The position numbers and the translations under genes are program-made. From Prinia subflava (lineage: Eukaryota; Chordata; Aves; Passeriformes; Cisticolidae): a stretch of DNA of 64,000 nucleotides. The DNA is taken from NCBI RefSeq assembly GCF_021018805.1, contig NC_086253.1:33915583-33979582 (forward strand), written 5' to 3'. Each line of letters opens with the position of its first letter. The stretch's first letter is position 1. Under the pieces are notes generated by a model. The model searched no databases, was not told where the DNA came from, and saw only the letters and a program-made list of their open reading frames with translations. Positions 19,731-31,331 of the stretch are shown piece by piece.

Positions 19731-20865
19731 CTACATCTTCTTTCTCATGTTCTCCTGATGGTCCTGCTCTGGACTAGTCTGCCTTGTCACTTCTTCCTTT
19801 AGTAAGGGAAGAGTTTCTTCATTTTCTAGATGAGTTGACTTCTGCTTGCAACATTTCTTCTTGTGTATTGGGCAAACTGACACTGGCAAGGGTTGGTTCT
19901 CTAGTTCAGCTGCAGTGCTTGTCATGAAGCTTGGAGTAGCTGTGCTGCCACTGGGGTTGGAGTAGCCACCTGCCTGTCAGGGGGCTTGGAGTAGCTGTAG
20001 TGCGTGTTGCATGTGTTGGAGTAGCTTCAAAACCTGTTGTTTTCTCATCAGATCCAGACACTTTCTTGTCCCCTTGTGGGTGCTGAGTAATGTTGAGCAG
20101 GGCTTGGTTGGCCTGGGCCAGTCCCCAGCGTGTTGCACTGATTTGTGTCTCTCTGGAATGGTCAGGGTGATGGCATAATTTTTCCAAATATGTTACTAAT
20201 TATTGAATATTGTCCACTTGTTCAGAAGTGAAGTTCTGAAACACTGGAGGTTTGCACTGTCCAAAGTACTTGCTCTTACTATCCCCCATACCCTGCCACT
20301 CATAACTATCCAGACTTGGGAGAGATATCTGGGCGGTGTTCTCAAATAGTTGTTTAAACATGACCTGAAACATATTCAAGAGAAGGAGACATGTCAACAG
20401 GAACACGTTGGTTTGAATATCCTGAGGATATAAAATATTTTCAAGAGCTGTTTTAACTAGGAGAAGGGGAAGGTGAAGGAGAAAGGGGAGGTGGAGGAGC
20501 AGGAGAAAGTGTCCTGCCTTGTGTTTCCCACAGATTTGTGCTCTGAGTTGAAGAGGCAAAGAGTGTAATTATTAATAATTAATGGTTCTGAGGTGGCTTC
20601 CAATGTAGTGAGATGATGGTAATGCTGAGTACAAATACCAGATTAGTTTCATGACCAGTAATTTTATCCTATCATAAGCCAGTATTACAAAGTACAACAA
20701 AATTATACCCTTAATCCAGGCCCCAGAGGTGATAAACACCACAACAGGGAACATACACAGCAAATAAAGTGTTACATAACACAACCCTGGGAACAAGTGC
20801 AACAGCTCCGATAGGAAATAAGTCAACATTGTGACCAGCAATGAACAACTACTAAACAATTTCAT
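19731..20865 (-). pseudogene. Broken gag-like reading frame of the ERV
   Basis: Three stretches, 20865-20572, 20559-20200 and 20187-19906, lie in the same minus-strand frame. They are separated by stop codons (two consecutive TAA codons at 20574-20569 and one stop at 20202-20200). A fourth stretch, 19925-19731, continues in another frame, which implies a frameshift near 19910-19925. The N-terminal third is very hydrophobic, with several leucine/valine-rich segments. The later part is polar, with a Thr/Pro-rich linker and a Lys/Cys patch near the end. Placement about 65 nt after the primer-binding site is what a gag gene should show. By memory it resembles the gag-like frame of a widespread passerine LTR family. 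It is clearly non-functional. Confidence 0.6.
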
Positions 20866-20930
20866 AAATGCTTATAGAAAATTTGTTTTAACACATTTTG
20901 GTCTGATCTCCTGTTACATCAACCCTTTGT

Positions 20931-20948
20931 GCCTCACGTTGGGTGGGA
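20931..20948 (-). other. Decayed primer-binding site, tRNA-Lys(1,2)-like
   Basis: On the minus strand this reads TCCCACCCAACGTGAGGC and lies about 3 bp inside the LTR edge. It resembles the betaretrovirus-type lysine primer-binding site, whose core is CCCAACGTGGGGC, with several substitutions. Confidence 0.6.
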
Positions 20949-20951
20949 CAT

Positions 20952-21490
20952 TGTGGTTTAACCAAGCAGGCAACCAAACACCACACAGACCCTTGCTCAC
21001 CAACCTCCTGCCCCAGAGATGGGAGAGAGAACTAAGGGGGAAAGAAAAAGTAAAATTCATGGGTTGAGATGGGGACAGTTCAATAGGACAGAACAAGGAG
21101 GGGAAATAATAATGATTATGATAATAATAACATACAGAACAAGTGATGAAAAGTGCAATTGCTCACCTCATCCTGATCAATGTGCAGCCACCTCTTGAGC
21201 AGTGGCACCTGTTCAGCTTTCCCCTAGTTTATATACTGAGCATGATGCCATATCCCTTTGGCCAGTTTGGGTCAGCTGTACCATGTGTGTCCCCCCCTGG
21301 CTTCTCGTCCTCAGCCTGCTCACTGGTGGGGTGTGATAAGAAGCTGAAAATTCCATGGTTTAGTGTCAACACTGCTAAGCAGCAACTAAAACATCAGTGT
21401 GTTACCAACATTATTCTCAACCTAAACCAAAACATCACTGTACCAGCTACTAGGAAGAAAACTGACTGTATCCCAGCTGAAACTAGGAAA
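20952..21490 (-). repeat. LTR of the minus-strand ERV (5' LTR in element orientation)
   Basis: The plus strand begins TGTGGTTTAACCAAGCAGGC and runs to about TCCCAGCTGAAACTAGGAAA. On the minus strand the box CAGTATATAAACTAGG (near 21225-21240) looks like the LTR TATA element. A short AAT/ATG trinucleotide tract at about 21105-21132 matches the position of the larger tract in the partner LTR. The right boundary is uncertain by several bases. Confidence 0.75.
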
Positions 21491-21573
21491 GTTATTCTCT
21501 GCATCCTCTTCTCTGCTCCAGTCACTCAACCCTTTTTTACTGGTTTTGTCTGTGAGGGTTCAGCAAGGTCTGC

Positions 21574-21699
21574 CAAAGCGAAGCAAAGCGAAGCAAAGCA
21601 AAGCGAAGCAAAGCAAAGCAAAGCAAAGCAAAGCAAAGCAAAGCAAAGCAAAGCAAAGCAAAGCAAAGCAAGGCAAGGCAAGGCAATGGAAAGCAAAGC
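21574..21699. repeat. (AAGCA)n pentanucleotide satellite
   Basis: About 25 tandem units of AAGCA, with AAGCG variants at the left and AGGCA variants at the right. It lies about 85 bp outside the ERV LTR. Because the period is 5 and the unit has no stop in any frame, it opens spurious reading frames on both strands. Confidence 0.95.
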
Positions 21700-24600
21700 T
21701 TTGGATACTAAGGAGGCCCCTCCATCTTCTGTTAACACAGCATTTCAGACCACTTGCTGGTGGTACATGCATACCTCAGGAAAATACGTGGCAGTTCACA
21801 CAACAGGTTTGCCCACATGTGCTGGGCCCAGAGTGCAACCACTGGACAAGGACGGGACCTCAGCAAGGGGTTGCAGTGGGCTCTCTCCTTGGGGTTCCCA
21901 GCCCCTGCACCTCCCACAGTCAGTGACATCCAACCAAGCAGGCATGTGAGGCTGGGAGCAGGGAGCAGGTAATATGCAGGACTGTCAGAGTGCAGCAGTG
22001 TATCCAAGTGTCAGACTTAATAGATCTTCCTGTACAGCACTGCCCCTCTGGGCTCTCTGACTTCACTGATGAACTCTTCCCACTCCGGTCTACCTGCTGT
22101 TAGCTCTCCCAGGCCACTGCCACAAAATGAAGACAAAATTTAAAAAGAAGCAGTGTTCTCCTGCTGACAGCTTGCTTTATTTCTGCCTTGAGTACCACCT
22201 GCTGCAAGTATTTATTATTGTAAAAGTGGAATATTGTTTGTTCCCTTCCTTTCCTATGGGTTTATTGATTTGTGGCCTACAATAATACAGGTTTCCTATT
22301 TATTGCATCCCATCTAGGCACTATGTAATACTGCATTTTAGCTATATGATAAGTATGTAGCTCCTTGGATGCTGCAAGTGGTATGAGGAGAGTATAAGCT
22401 GCAAGAAGGCTGTGTCTTGGCTGTGATGGTATCAGAGGGTAGTGAGGAGTCATTTGCAGGTTTTTAACTCAGTAAGGCAAGTAAGCTCTCTGGATTCACA
22501 GGCTTAAGGAAATTTTCTGAAATTAAGATAATATTTTTACAGAAAATAAAGGCCATTAAGAAAATTTCAAAATTAATGGCTTGTTTTCAGTTAAATGTAG
22601 AATTCCATCATATATGAAGGTCCAGTTGTTTGTAATTTTTTGGTTTTGCTAAATGTTTGGAATTAATATTAGTTTGTCAGATTTTATAAGTGTATTATTT
22701 TTGGGGTGATGAAATCATAAGTCAGAAATTAATTGTGTTACTGCTGTGCATCAAATTCTCTTCAACAAACATTTTAAAAATCCAAGAAATCTTAGAATGT
22801 TTTTAATAGCTCAGCCAAGTTTTCATCTATCATGTGTCCTGCTTGAGCAAGAAAAACAGAGTGAAACATCAAGGGAGATATATCTGCTAATGCACACTTC
22901 ATCATTACATTCAGATAAACAATACAATTAAATAATGTAGGAGGTTTGCAAAGATTAGAGAATTAGGGGCTAAGAACCCCTTGGTGATCGGCTATTTGTT
23001 AAGTATTGAAAAATAACTTTTTGAGATTCTGTTTCTGTATGCTGAGCCTGTCGAGTGAAGACTACTGGAAAACAGAGCAGTGCTGCGTTTTGTAGTTGGT
23101 GTGCCAAGCACTATTTCTCTATGGAAATGAACAGATTTTTTTTTAATTTGCTACTTTATTGTATTTATAATTAGCCGTCTGGAAAAGAAAGTTCTCTTTT
23201 AGCATCTGCAGTGATGCATTGATTCTTTCATTACAGCAAATACACATGACCCCCGGTGTTCAACTGTAAACAATAATAGTTACTGGCTTCATTAGGAAGC
23301 TAACAGATGGCTTATAAGTTCTCATGGTAGCATTTATCCATTTGAGGCTTGCAGCGTGCAAATGTTTGTCTTTTAAACAGGATAAAACAATGTAAAAGGG
23401 ACTCTGTGCTTTGTTTTTATTAGTAGCAATTCATTTGTTTTCCAGATTTGAATCCAAGTATCTGAGTGCACTGTCAATATTTCCTGGCTGCAAGTAAAAT
23501 ACTCTCTGGGCCTTACCTCTGCCTCTGTGCCATTTTCTATACCAGAAGAAATGAAGCTAAATACCACTTCCAGAGCTTTGATAGAGCTGTATTTTTATTA
23601 GCAGAACTCATGTTATAAACTCAACCCTGTTTTCTTTACCCTTTCTTTCTCCGTTCCCCTTCCCTTTCCCCTTCCCAAGTCTTATCAGAGAAGCAGTACT
23701 GCCCATAATTTACCCTACAGAGACTGGGCATCTGACCATGACAGTCACTAGTGCCCTTTCGTCATTCCAAAACATTTACACGGCCAAATTTTTGTGCATG
23801 GTTTTGGAATACCCGATGAATAACAGCTCATTTACTGTCATCACCAGTCTGGTGCTCGGAGTGTGATGAACCTCAGGGTGCTTCCCAGATAGGCTGCAGG
23901 CAGTTGCAATGATTGTCAAACATAACTGCCACATTTATTATTTCAACAGCCAGAGCTATCTGAAGACCAGTTAATATTCAATAAAATTTAGTAGAGCACA
24001 GTAGCACTTTTAAGGCAGAGCAGTATGTGAGCCTTTGATGGCTTTTCCTGTACTGCAAATACAGCTCAGTCTCTCATGATTCTTTTCACATACTCAGTTT
24101 TGTTGGTAGCTGGAATCAAGCTACATTATCAAGATGTAGAAGCAGGGGTCTTCTATCAAATATGGTGTTAAATACCTTCATTTCTCTTTGAAAGCACAGA
24201 TGTGTGGTGGTGCAAACTCCCCCAAAGAGCTGCAGCACTGCGTTAAACTGGATTTAATGTACTGCTGCAACTGGAGAAGCCAATGACTACTTCATAGTTT
24301 GTGTTCATTTAGTATTGGCTGCTCAGTATTACGCTTCACATAAGCATTTGACTGTTGGCTTTTAAATATGAAGGTAGTAATCAGCCATTTGTTTCAGAAA
24401 GGACCATCAAAATTAGAAACTTTTTATAGGAATAATCTTATTTTGAGGGTTTAAATGAACCCAATTGCCTGGGTCTCATGTTTCCTTTTTGTACAATAAA
24501 GGTATGACTATCAAGAAGGAAAATTTGAGTAAGTAATGGTGTAGTGATTCTTTAGGGTTTCATATTGTATTTTCATGTTTTGTACTCAGTTTTAAATTTT

Positions 24601-27600
24601 AAAACTACTTTTGTTTGGAGGGACATCTGTATATCCTGGAAGAGTTATTGGAATTTTGCTTTCAGAGCATGTATTTTCACTTTTTATCCTGTTCTGTTCT
24701 ATTAAAGATAGTATTTGCATTAAAAACTTCCTTTCTTCTAAGCACATCTGCTCTTGCTTTTACCTCACCTGAAGATCTAACACTTTGCATGTGATATCTA
24801 CAATGAAGAATAAGCAGCAGGAGCTGATGAGCTTTCAAGAAATAAAGATCCTATTTTCATGCAAATGTACTAGTAATTAAAATCGATGGGAGAAAAGAAA
24901 AAGGCAACTCAATATGCAATACCTTCAAATTTAATTTGAAGTATAATAGTTTTAAACTTTTCCATAAGAACACCCAGATTCTTTAAGTGGTTTCATTTTG
25001 AGAGCAGTAATAATTGTCATTCAGATTAATGAGTTAGTTTTTCTTCTCAAAAGACACCTTTAAAATAAGTTTAGGGGTAAGAGTAAGAAGTTTTAAAGGG
25101 GTTTTTTTTTCCCTGTGGTTTGAAATAAAACTAAATTCCTAAGTGAACTGAACTTCCATTCAAGCCTGTGGGTGAAGTATGGCTGTACTTAAACATTCAG
25201 CCTAAGGCCTGCTACAAGCCCAACATGACTTCCACTACAGAAAGTATGTCAAGCTGTATCTTCAGCATTTACTGTTGTGCCATTACCATATCACTTTCCT
25301 GAAGGAAGCAGTTTATTGAAAAACAAAGACTGTTTTTATTAAGTTTTACCATTACTTTCAATCACTTCAAATCTTACAAATTCAAGAAGGAAAAGATACT
25401 CTGTGGTAGTAACATATTCCATAATTCTATCCTTTTAAAATTACTGCAGGAATTCAGAGATAATCAACTTACACTTCAGAGAGACTTCACTTACACCGTT
25501 TCTCTTCTCTAAAATCTGAGATCTTGAGCATTCTCTGTTCTCATGACACATGAGCACAATTCCCAATAAAATTAAACCATTGCCTAAACATGACACCTAG
25601 TTCTGTTCATCTTGGAAGCTCTAAGGCTACAAAGTTCAAATGCATAAACAACTTCTGCCATTTTATCTGATGCTATTTAAATTCCTCACTCTGTATATAG
25701 AACTAGTCACAGCTCCCGTGATACGCGAGTCTTTACTGATTAAAAATAAGTTTACTTCTGGTGAGATTAGAAATGAGTTTACGTCTGATGGGTTTGGAAA
25801 GACTGGGCATGTATGTATATATGTATATATCTGTGTGTATATATATATATGTATATATATTAAAAAAAAAAAAAGCGCTACATAATTTAGAGCCCACAGA
25901 ATAAAGAAGTAAGGTATTGATGATCTATTGATTAAGGCTTACATTTGGATGATGTGGAGCAGGAGCTAATAAATAATGTAAGACCACCATACAGACCACA
26001 GCTGATGACCATTTATTTATAAATGAGCTACCAGTAAGTACATTTAATATATTAATTCTTTTCAATACAGTAACATAAAACAAGGAACTCCCAGTAAGTC
26101 CTTTTTTTTATAGTACAATAGTGAGATTGCTTCCATTTCTGCTTCTACCCTCATTTCATTTTCATAGCTTCATTCAGTATATGCCTATTAAATATATTAT
26201 TATATTTCTTCCAACTTACTAGAAAGACTTATAGAAATTTCTGAATATCTTGAAAGCTTCATAAAAGAAACAATTAAATGGAAAATTGTCCAGAACAGGA
26301 TCCCAAGAAACTATTCTCAAATGCATTGGACCTGTATGTATTCATCATTGTACTCACTAAGAGTAGGAATAATACCTCTGATGCCAGTTGTGCTAACTGC
26401 AGATTGCTCTATTTTGCATATTCTACCAAAAAAGGTTATTAGTATTACAAAATGAGCATTCAAAGTTAGAAGCTGACAATATTATGAAAAGAAGCATTAA
26501 TAGATTGCTTTAAGGAGGGAGAGTAGGGATAATTTGCATCTTAATGTGTGAATGCAAAATCTGGAAATCTACTGAAGGTGGATATCTGAAAGTCTTTGAG
26601 GAAAAATTCCTTATGAAAATATTAGATATTAAGTATAAATCTAAGGTTCATCAGAGCATTTGACAGCAACTTTATATTACCATCACCCAATAAGATGAGG
26701 AAATTATCTAAGATGTGTTAAGAATTAAGCAAGAACAGCCACAGGCCTATTCAAAAGAATCATAAAAGAAAATGATGAGCACTGTCCATACCCACTTAGA
26801 TAGGTTTAACAACATCGAGAAGCTTAAAAAAAGGCCAACACAGAATGGGCCAGGATGGCAGATATTAGTTCATGCCCTTGCTGTGAGAAGGACTCAGATG
26901 GGACAAGGAGAATGTTTATTTTCTTCTCAGTACCTTGATCTCAAGGGAAAAAACCTGCCAGGAAGGATCCTACACACTCACTGCATTCAATCCAATTTTC
27001 TCTATAGGTATCTGACATCAGTAGCAGGACACTGCGCTATGTAGTGAAGGTTAGAACTCGCTGTGAGAAAAAGACTTATTCTATTTATTGTATTAATTTT
27101 CTTATGCCTCATTTAGTATGTTGGTGTTTGAATTCTTTCAATAATGAGGTATGGTATCATTTAACCTCTGCCCTAAAAACACTGGGGTAACATGTATGTA
27201 TAATTTTGGTTTGCGTCATTGAGGAAGGGTCTGTTTTATGGTGTAGCTGCTCTTGCAGATCAAGCAGAAGGTAGGGACTAGGTGTGATTTCCTTTTCTTT
27301 CTGCAAAAAATGATTGTATTTTTATTTATTTCTCCTACCTCTCTCCCTCCAGAATTTTGTCTGTCATACAGGTAGATGTTATTTTGATAGAGGCTGGCAA
27401 TGAAGTATCTCTTTCAAGCCATAACCTCACATTCTTCATCCTCTAGATTTCAGTTAGCTTGGCCTGAGGCTGCAGAATACTGGGATCTTAGCTCTCCAGA
27501 TTACAAATCAATGAAAAAGCAGTATGAAGAGGGCAGAATGAGTTTTATGTGACCAGAATTTACTCTGTGTTTCAGAAGATGAGAAACAGGCTAGAGCATC

Positions 27601-27975
27601 TGCAACAGTGGAGGTTTCACTCTTCTTTGATGTAATTTAGGTAACTGAAGTTAGAATAACAGAGCAAGATCCTTATCTAGTGCAGTTCAACAAAGAGATC
27701 TAATGGAGGGCAAGCATTGGTCCCAGATGCAAAAATGTAAGGATCCACAAACCATCCATAGTTATGGACTGAGTTAGCCACTTACTGCTTTTCATGTTCA
27801 GAGTGAACTTAGTGACTCTGTGAGCTCTTCAAGTAGCATCACTTATTTCTTTGCTTCAGCTTCAGGCAAATGTTTATTTAGGAGCTGTTGTCAAAAGAAT
27901 AAGCTGTCTTGTCTTGATTCTAGTAAGTATGTTTATATGTGAAGTGTACTTTACATTTGCTGTTGCCTTCTCTTC
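21700..27975. other. Intergenic DNA
   Basis: No gene recognised. The region 23640-24320 is balanced in base composition, complex and free of visible repeats, so it could hold conserved non-coding sequence. Other parts are AT-rich. A TA/TG microsatellite with a poly(A) run is at 25808-25874. Confidence 0.5.
25808..25874. repeat. TA/TG microsatellite followed by poly(A)
   Basis: Alternating GTATATAT and TGTGTATATA units run directly into 13 A residues. The combination could be the tail of a decayed retroposed sequence, or simple-sequence expansion. Confidence 0.85.
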
Positions 27976-28225
27976 ACAGAATCCAAGAATTGTTTGGGTT
28001 GGAAGGGACCTCTGGAGATCATCTGGTCCGAGCCCACTGCCAAGCAGGATCACCTACAGCAGATTATATAGGAACATATCCAGGTGGGTTGAACCTCTCC
28101 AGGGAAGGAGACTCCACAACCTCCTGGGCAGTGCTCTGCTACCCTCAATGTAACGAAGTTCTTCCCCATGTTGAGGTGGAACTTCATATGTTTTAGTTTA
28201 TGACCGTCTTGTCTAACTCATTCTC
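27976..28225 (-). repeat. CR1 LINE 3' fragment, antisense
   Basis: The plus strand reads the antisense CR1 3' end: GTTTGGGTTGGAAGGGACCT, CTGGAGATCATCTGGTCCGA, then the ACTCCACAACCTCCTGGGCA and AGTTCTTCCCCATGTTGAGG blocks. These are in the canonical CR1 order. The fragment is about 250 bp and 5'-truncated. Confidence 0.9.
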
Positions 28226-29239
28226 CTTCTGCATTTGGAAACTGAAAGGGCAGGTGGGAGAAAAAATCCCCTTGTGACTTATGTAAATTGAGGATTTGGT
28301 AGCAACAGCTGTGCTGCCACTCACTGTTCTTGAGTACAAACTTTGAGGGTGAGGGGAGAATTCACGCTGCAGCACTTAAAGTGCAAGGATATATACACCA
28401 GTGATGAGTCTAGCATGTACTGCACTGGTTAGAGAGTACAGCAACAAAGAACATCCCTTACTGCTTAACACATACACTTTTGAAATACAGTGCACAAATC
28501 CCTCTTTATTCCCATAAATGTCACAGCAGTCTTCCAACAAGGGCTGTCCTCTATCTCTGTTACTCTTTCTGATTTTTTGACAGTAACTGGAAAATTCTCA
28601 GAGTAAAATTCATTTTTCAATTCCATCAGTCACTGATGAGTCTGCTGGCATAATTACTAGTTCACTGCATAGACAAATAAACTGATGAAAAGAAGTGTTA
28701 ATCTTTTTCTTACTGAAACAGATTCAAACTAATCTTGTAGTTTACAATTCCTGCCTCTCTCTGTTGTACTGTGAGTCTAGATTTAGCATTCTCCATCTTC
28801 TGTACATAGTTTTTGTCCTTCCTAGCTGCTGCCAGATATTGGATGACTAATAGTATTTTACATTTTTACCAAATAGTTTGAACAGAGTTTAATATAATAA
28901 TTTATCTAATTACCTGATGTTGTAAGCTTTTTATTGAATACCACAAGGTCTTTGACATGCTCAGTACAACCCATAATTTAGAGCATAATCTCTGATATTT
29001 TAAAAATATTCTTACTTTTAACATACTTATTTTTATACATTATAAATCTTCACTTTTATAGCATATACATGTTCACCTTTCTTCCATGACTGAATTTGAA
29101 CTATATTGTCCTTGTTTCTGCTCATGATCAGCTGTTACCTGTATTCCTCACACATCAAATTGTGCACCTTGAAGCTCTGTCAATTTTCCAGTTCTTTGGT
29201 GTGGTGAAGATGTGGATCTAATACTCCCTGCATTTGTCA
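28226..29239. other. Intergenic DNA
   Basis: No gene or confident repeat. The AT-rich part from about 28900 to 29200 may be a further, unrecognisably diverged section of the LINE relic that follows. Confidence 0.45.
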
Positions 29240-29480
29240 TCTTCCTTTCACATTTATGGTCATTCCTTGACTTTGAAAGCAAGCCAGTTTGTTGTCCAGT
29301 TGAAAGTTACTTTCATACCTTCTTACCCTGTTCATTAATGATGCACTTGGTACTGGATTAAAAGTTTCCTTGGAATCCAAATGAATAATACATACTACTT
29401 TACTTTTGTCTGCTTTTGTTGTCATTTTTCCCAAAGAAACAAAGCTAGTTTGTTATGCATGATTTCCATTTTGGTAATCT
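29240..29480 (-). repeat. Ancient CR1/L3-like LINE relic, antisense
   Basis: Segments such as TTCATTAATGATGCACTTGG, TACTGGATTAAAAGTTTCCT and AAACAAAGCTAGTTTGTTAT match, from memory, the antisense reverse-transcriptase region of the old amniote CR1/L3-type LINEs. Divergence is high and no open frame survives. Confidence 0.5.
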
Positions 29481-30744
29481 TCACACCAAAATATTAAGTA
29501 TTCTGTTTGTGTGGAAGATCTGGGCAGTTTACCAAAATAGAAATGTTTCTCTTGTATTTTTAGATGCCTGTCATAAGCAATATTTAACATTTTACAGACA
29601 GTACATAAAACAGTGTGTTTGGTACAGTACCCAATGCAAAAATATGTTTTCACACAACAGGAATTAAATACAGCCTAATAGAGAACAAAGTCATTCCATC
29701 AAGAAATACTTAAAAATGTCCTGAAACATATATTTTGTGCACAAAAACCTGCCAGTCAAGTTTTTACATCAGTTACAGTTTCAAAGAGTACCCCGGGGTG
29801 TGACTCTGTTGCAATGTGAAAACAACAAAAGAAATACGAGTCTGCAAAAATGTCACAAACACATGAAATCTAAAAAGTACTCATTAAATTTGATGGAAGA
29901 AGAATTACTGTTCCAGCCTATTAGGCTGTTATATATTTAAAACTGGAATTCCTTTTAAAAGTATTGCCACTAAAACCCCAATGAATTCCACAGTGATTCA
30001 TGGTGAAAAGAAGTCTAATTTGAGACTTGCCACATGCTATTTTTACTTCACTGAAAATTTTGTGAGCATAAGGTAAGAAGGTAAGAAGAACTCACCTTAA
30101 AGGTAAGAAGAACTTTCAACAATTTTTTTCCTTGCATACTTTGTATTTCTGTTCTTTGTGATTTATTAGTGGATACAGATTTTAAATAATGACAAAAATA
30201 AAGAAGAAAAGGTAAGCATCTTTGTTGTTGGCTTTTTGAAATATGAAAAACAAAGCCTGAGTTGTGATTCTCTATGCAGAGATAGTTGTGTTCTATATGC
30301 AAAGTATGGTCCTACAAATGTGACCCCTACCACCAGCTGCACAAATTAGTAGGGCCTTAGAGGACTGGTTCTCCAGCCATTCATGTGACTTTATTTTAGC
30401 ACACTGCCTGTCACATCCTAACATTGCCTCTGGAGGCTTTCTGGCCGCTGGGCACTGTCCATTGTGACAATTGAGCTCTAGGACTATGCAAGCCCAAAGC
30501 CCCTTGAACCATTACTAGATGGAGTTGTAACTGGGGTCCAAATAGTGAAGTGACAGAGCTGGCATCTCCCTCTACATGGTCTTGGACCAGCAGATATCCC
30601 CCCTGACGTATTCTCTTTCACTCCCTTCAAAGAGGAGACGTAGTTTGTATTATATGTTTAGGGGCTTCACTACTCTCTTGGGACTGCAGCAGAAACCTTT
30701 GTCCCAGTAAGTATTAATTTTATGGTATTACCAGCACACACTGT
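29481..30744. other. Intergenic DNA
   Basis: No gene recognised. A small imperfect GGTAAGAAG repeat occurs near 30070-30110. The part from 30340 to 30690 is less AT-rich and may be an unidentified repeat. Confidence 0.45.
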
Positions 30745-31059
30745 CATCTCATTATTGGCTCTCATTTCAAAATATTTTATTAATATACTGAAAAACATAG
30801 ACAGACCACTGTGAAACTCCACTTTTGACCTCTTTTACTATGCATATGGACCATTTACGCTGATGATATCACTTCTATCTTTTAACCAACTACTTATCCA
30901 TGCAGGAAGCCTCCCTTTTAAAGCTGATATTGTTTAGATAGATCCAGGGACCTCTAGCCTAATGTTGTCCCTAAGGAACTTCTTAAGGCCTGCCCTCTAC
31001 TCCCAGGGGGTTCTAGTTCTTGTTCTGTCCCCCCATCCCATCAGGATTGTATTGAAACA

Positions 31060-31185
31060 AACCTGAATCATAGTCTAGCCAGATCTCAGGTTCAAAGAGT
31101 GGACCTGGAAGTGGTTTATGGCTGGGCTTGATGATCTTAAAGGTTTATTTCTTATCTAAATGATTCTACGATTCTACAAATCTAC
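31060..31185 (+). repeat. CR1 LINE 3' end, sense, nested in the antisense LINE
   Basis: TGGCTGGGCTTGATGATCTT, AAAGGTTTATTTCTTATCTA and the ending ATGATTCTACGATTCTAC are the CR1 3' tail in the sense orientation, with the octamer-type terminal repeat. It sits inside the older antisense LINE. Confidence 0.75.
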
Positions 31186-31331
31186 AAAGAGCAATACAGA
31201 AGATACTGCTTCTGAGATACATACATATGCGTCATAACTTGTGATAGGTAATTTTTTCACAGATATTTTCTTCCACATTGAATCAAGAAGCACATTCTTT
31301 TCAACCACCTTTTCTGAACTTTGTCAAAGGC

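Larger units (their letters stand above)
18692..21490 (-). mobile_element. Endogenous retrovirus-like element, gag-only, minus strand
   Basis: Two related LTR sequences flank about 1.6-1.9 kb of internal DNA. Orientation is minus, from three signs: a tRNA-Lys-like primer-binding site sits next to the right-hand LTR, a decayed gag-like frame runs leftward from it, and the LTR TATA box (TATATAA) reads on the minus strand. No protease, polymerase or envelope region is recognised, and the interior is far shorter than in a full retrovirus. This is therefore a non-autonomous or internally deleted copy. The broken frame and unequal LTRs show it is old and inactive. Exact target-site duplications could not be confirmed. 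Confidence 0.75.

Noticed and set aside
21143..21490. Separate protein-coding gene overlapping the right-hand LTR
   Set aside because: The sequence is LTR DNA that matches the partner LTR at 18692 onward, including the CCCTAGTTTATATACTGAGC block.
21143..21949. A 268-codon plus-strand open frame
   Set aside because: It runs through an LTR and the AAGCA pentamer satellite, which has no stop in any frame. There is no protein-family similarity.
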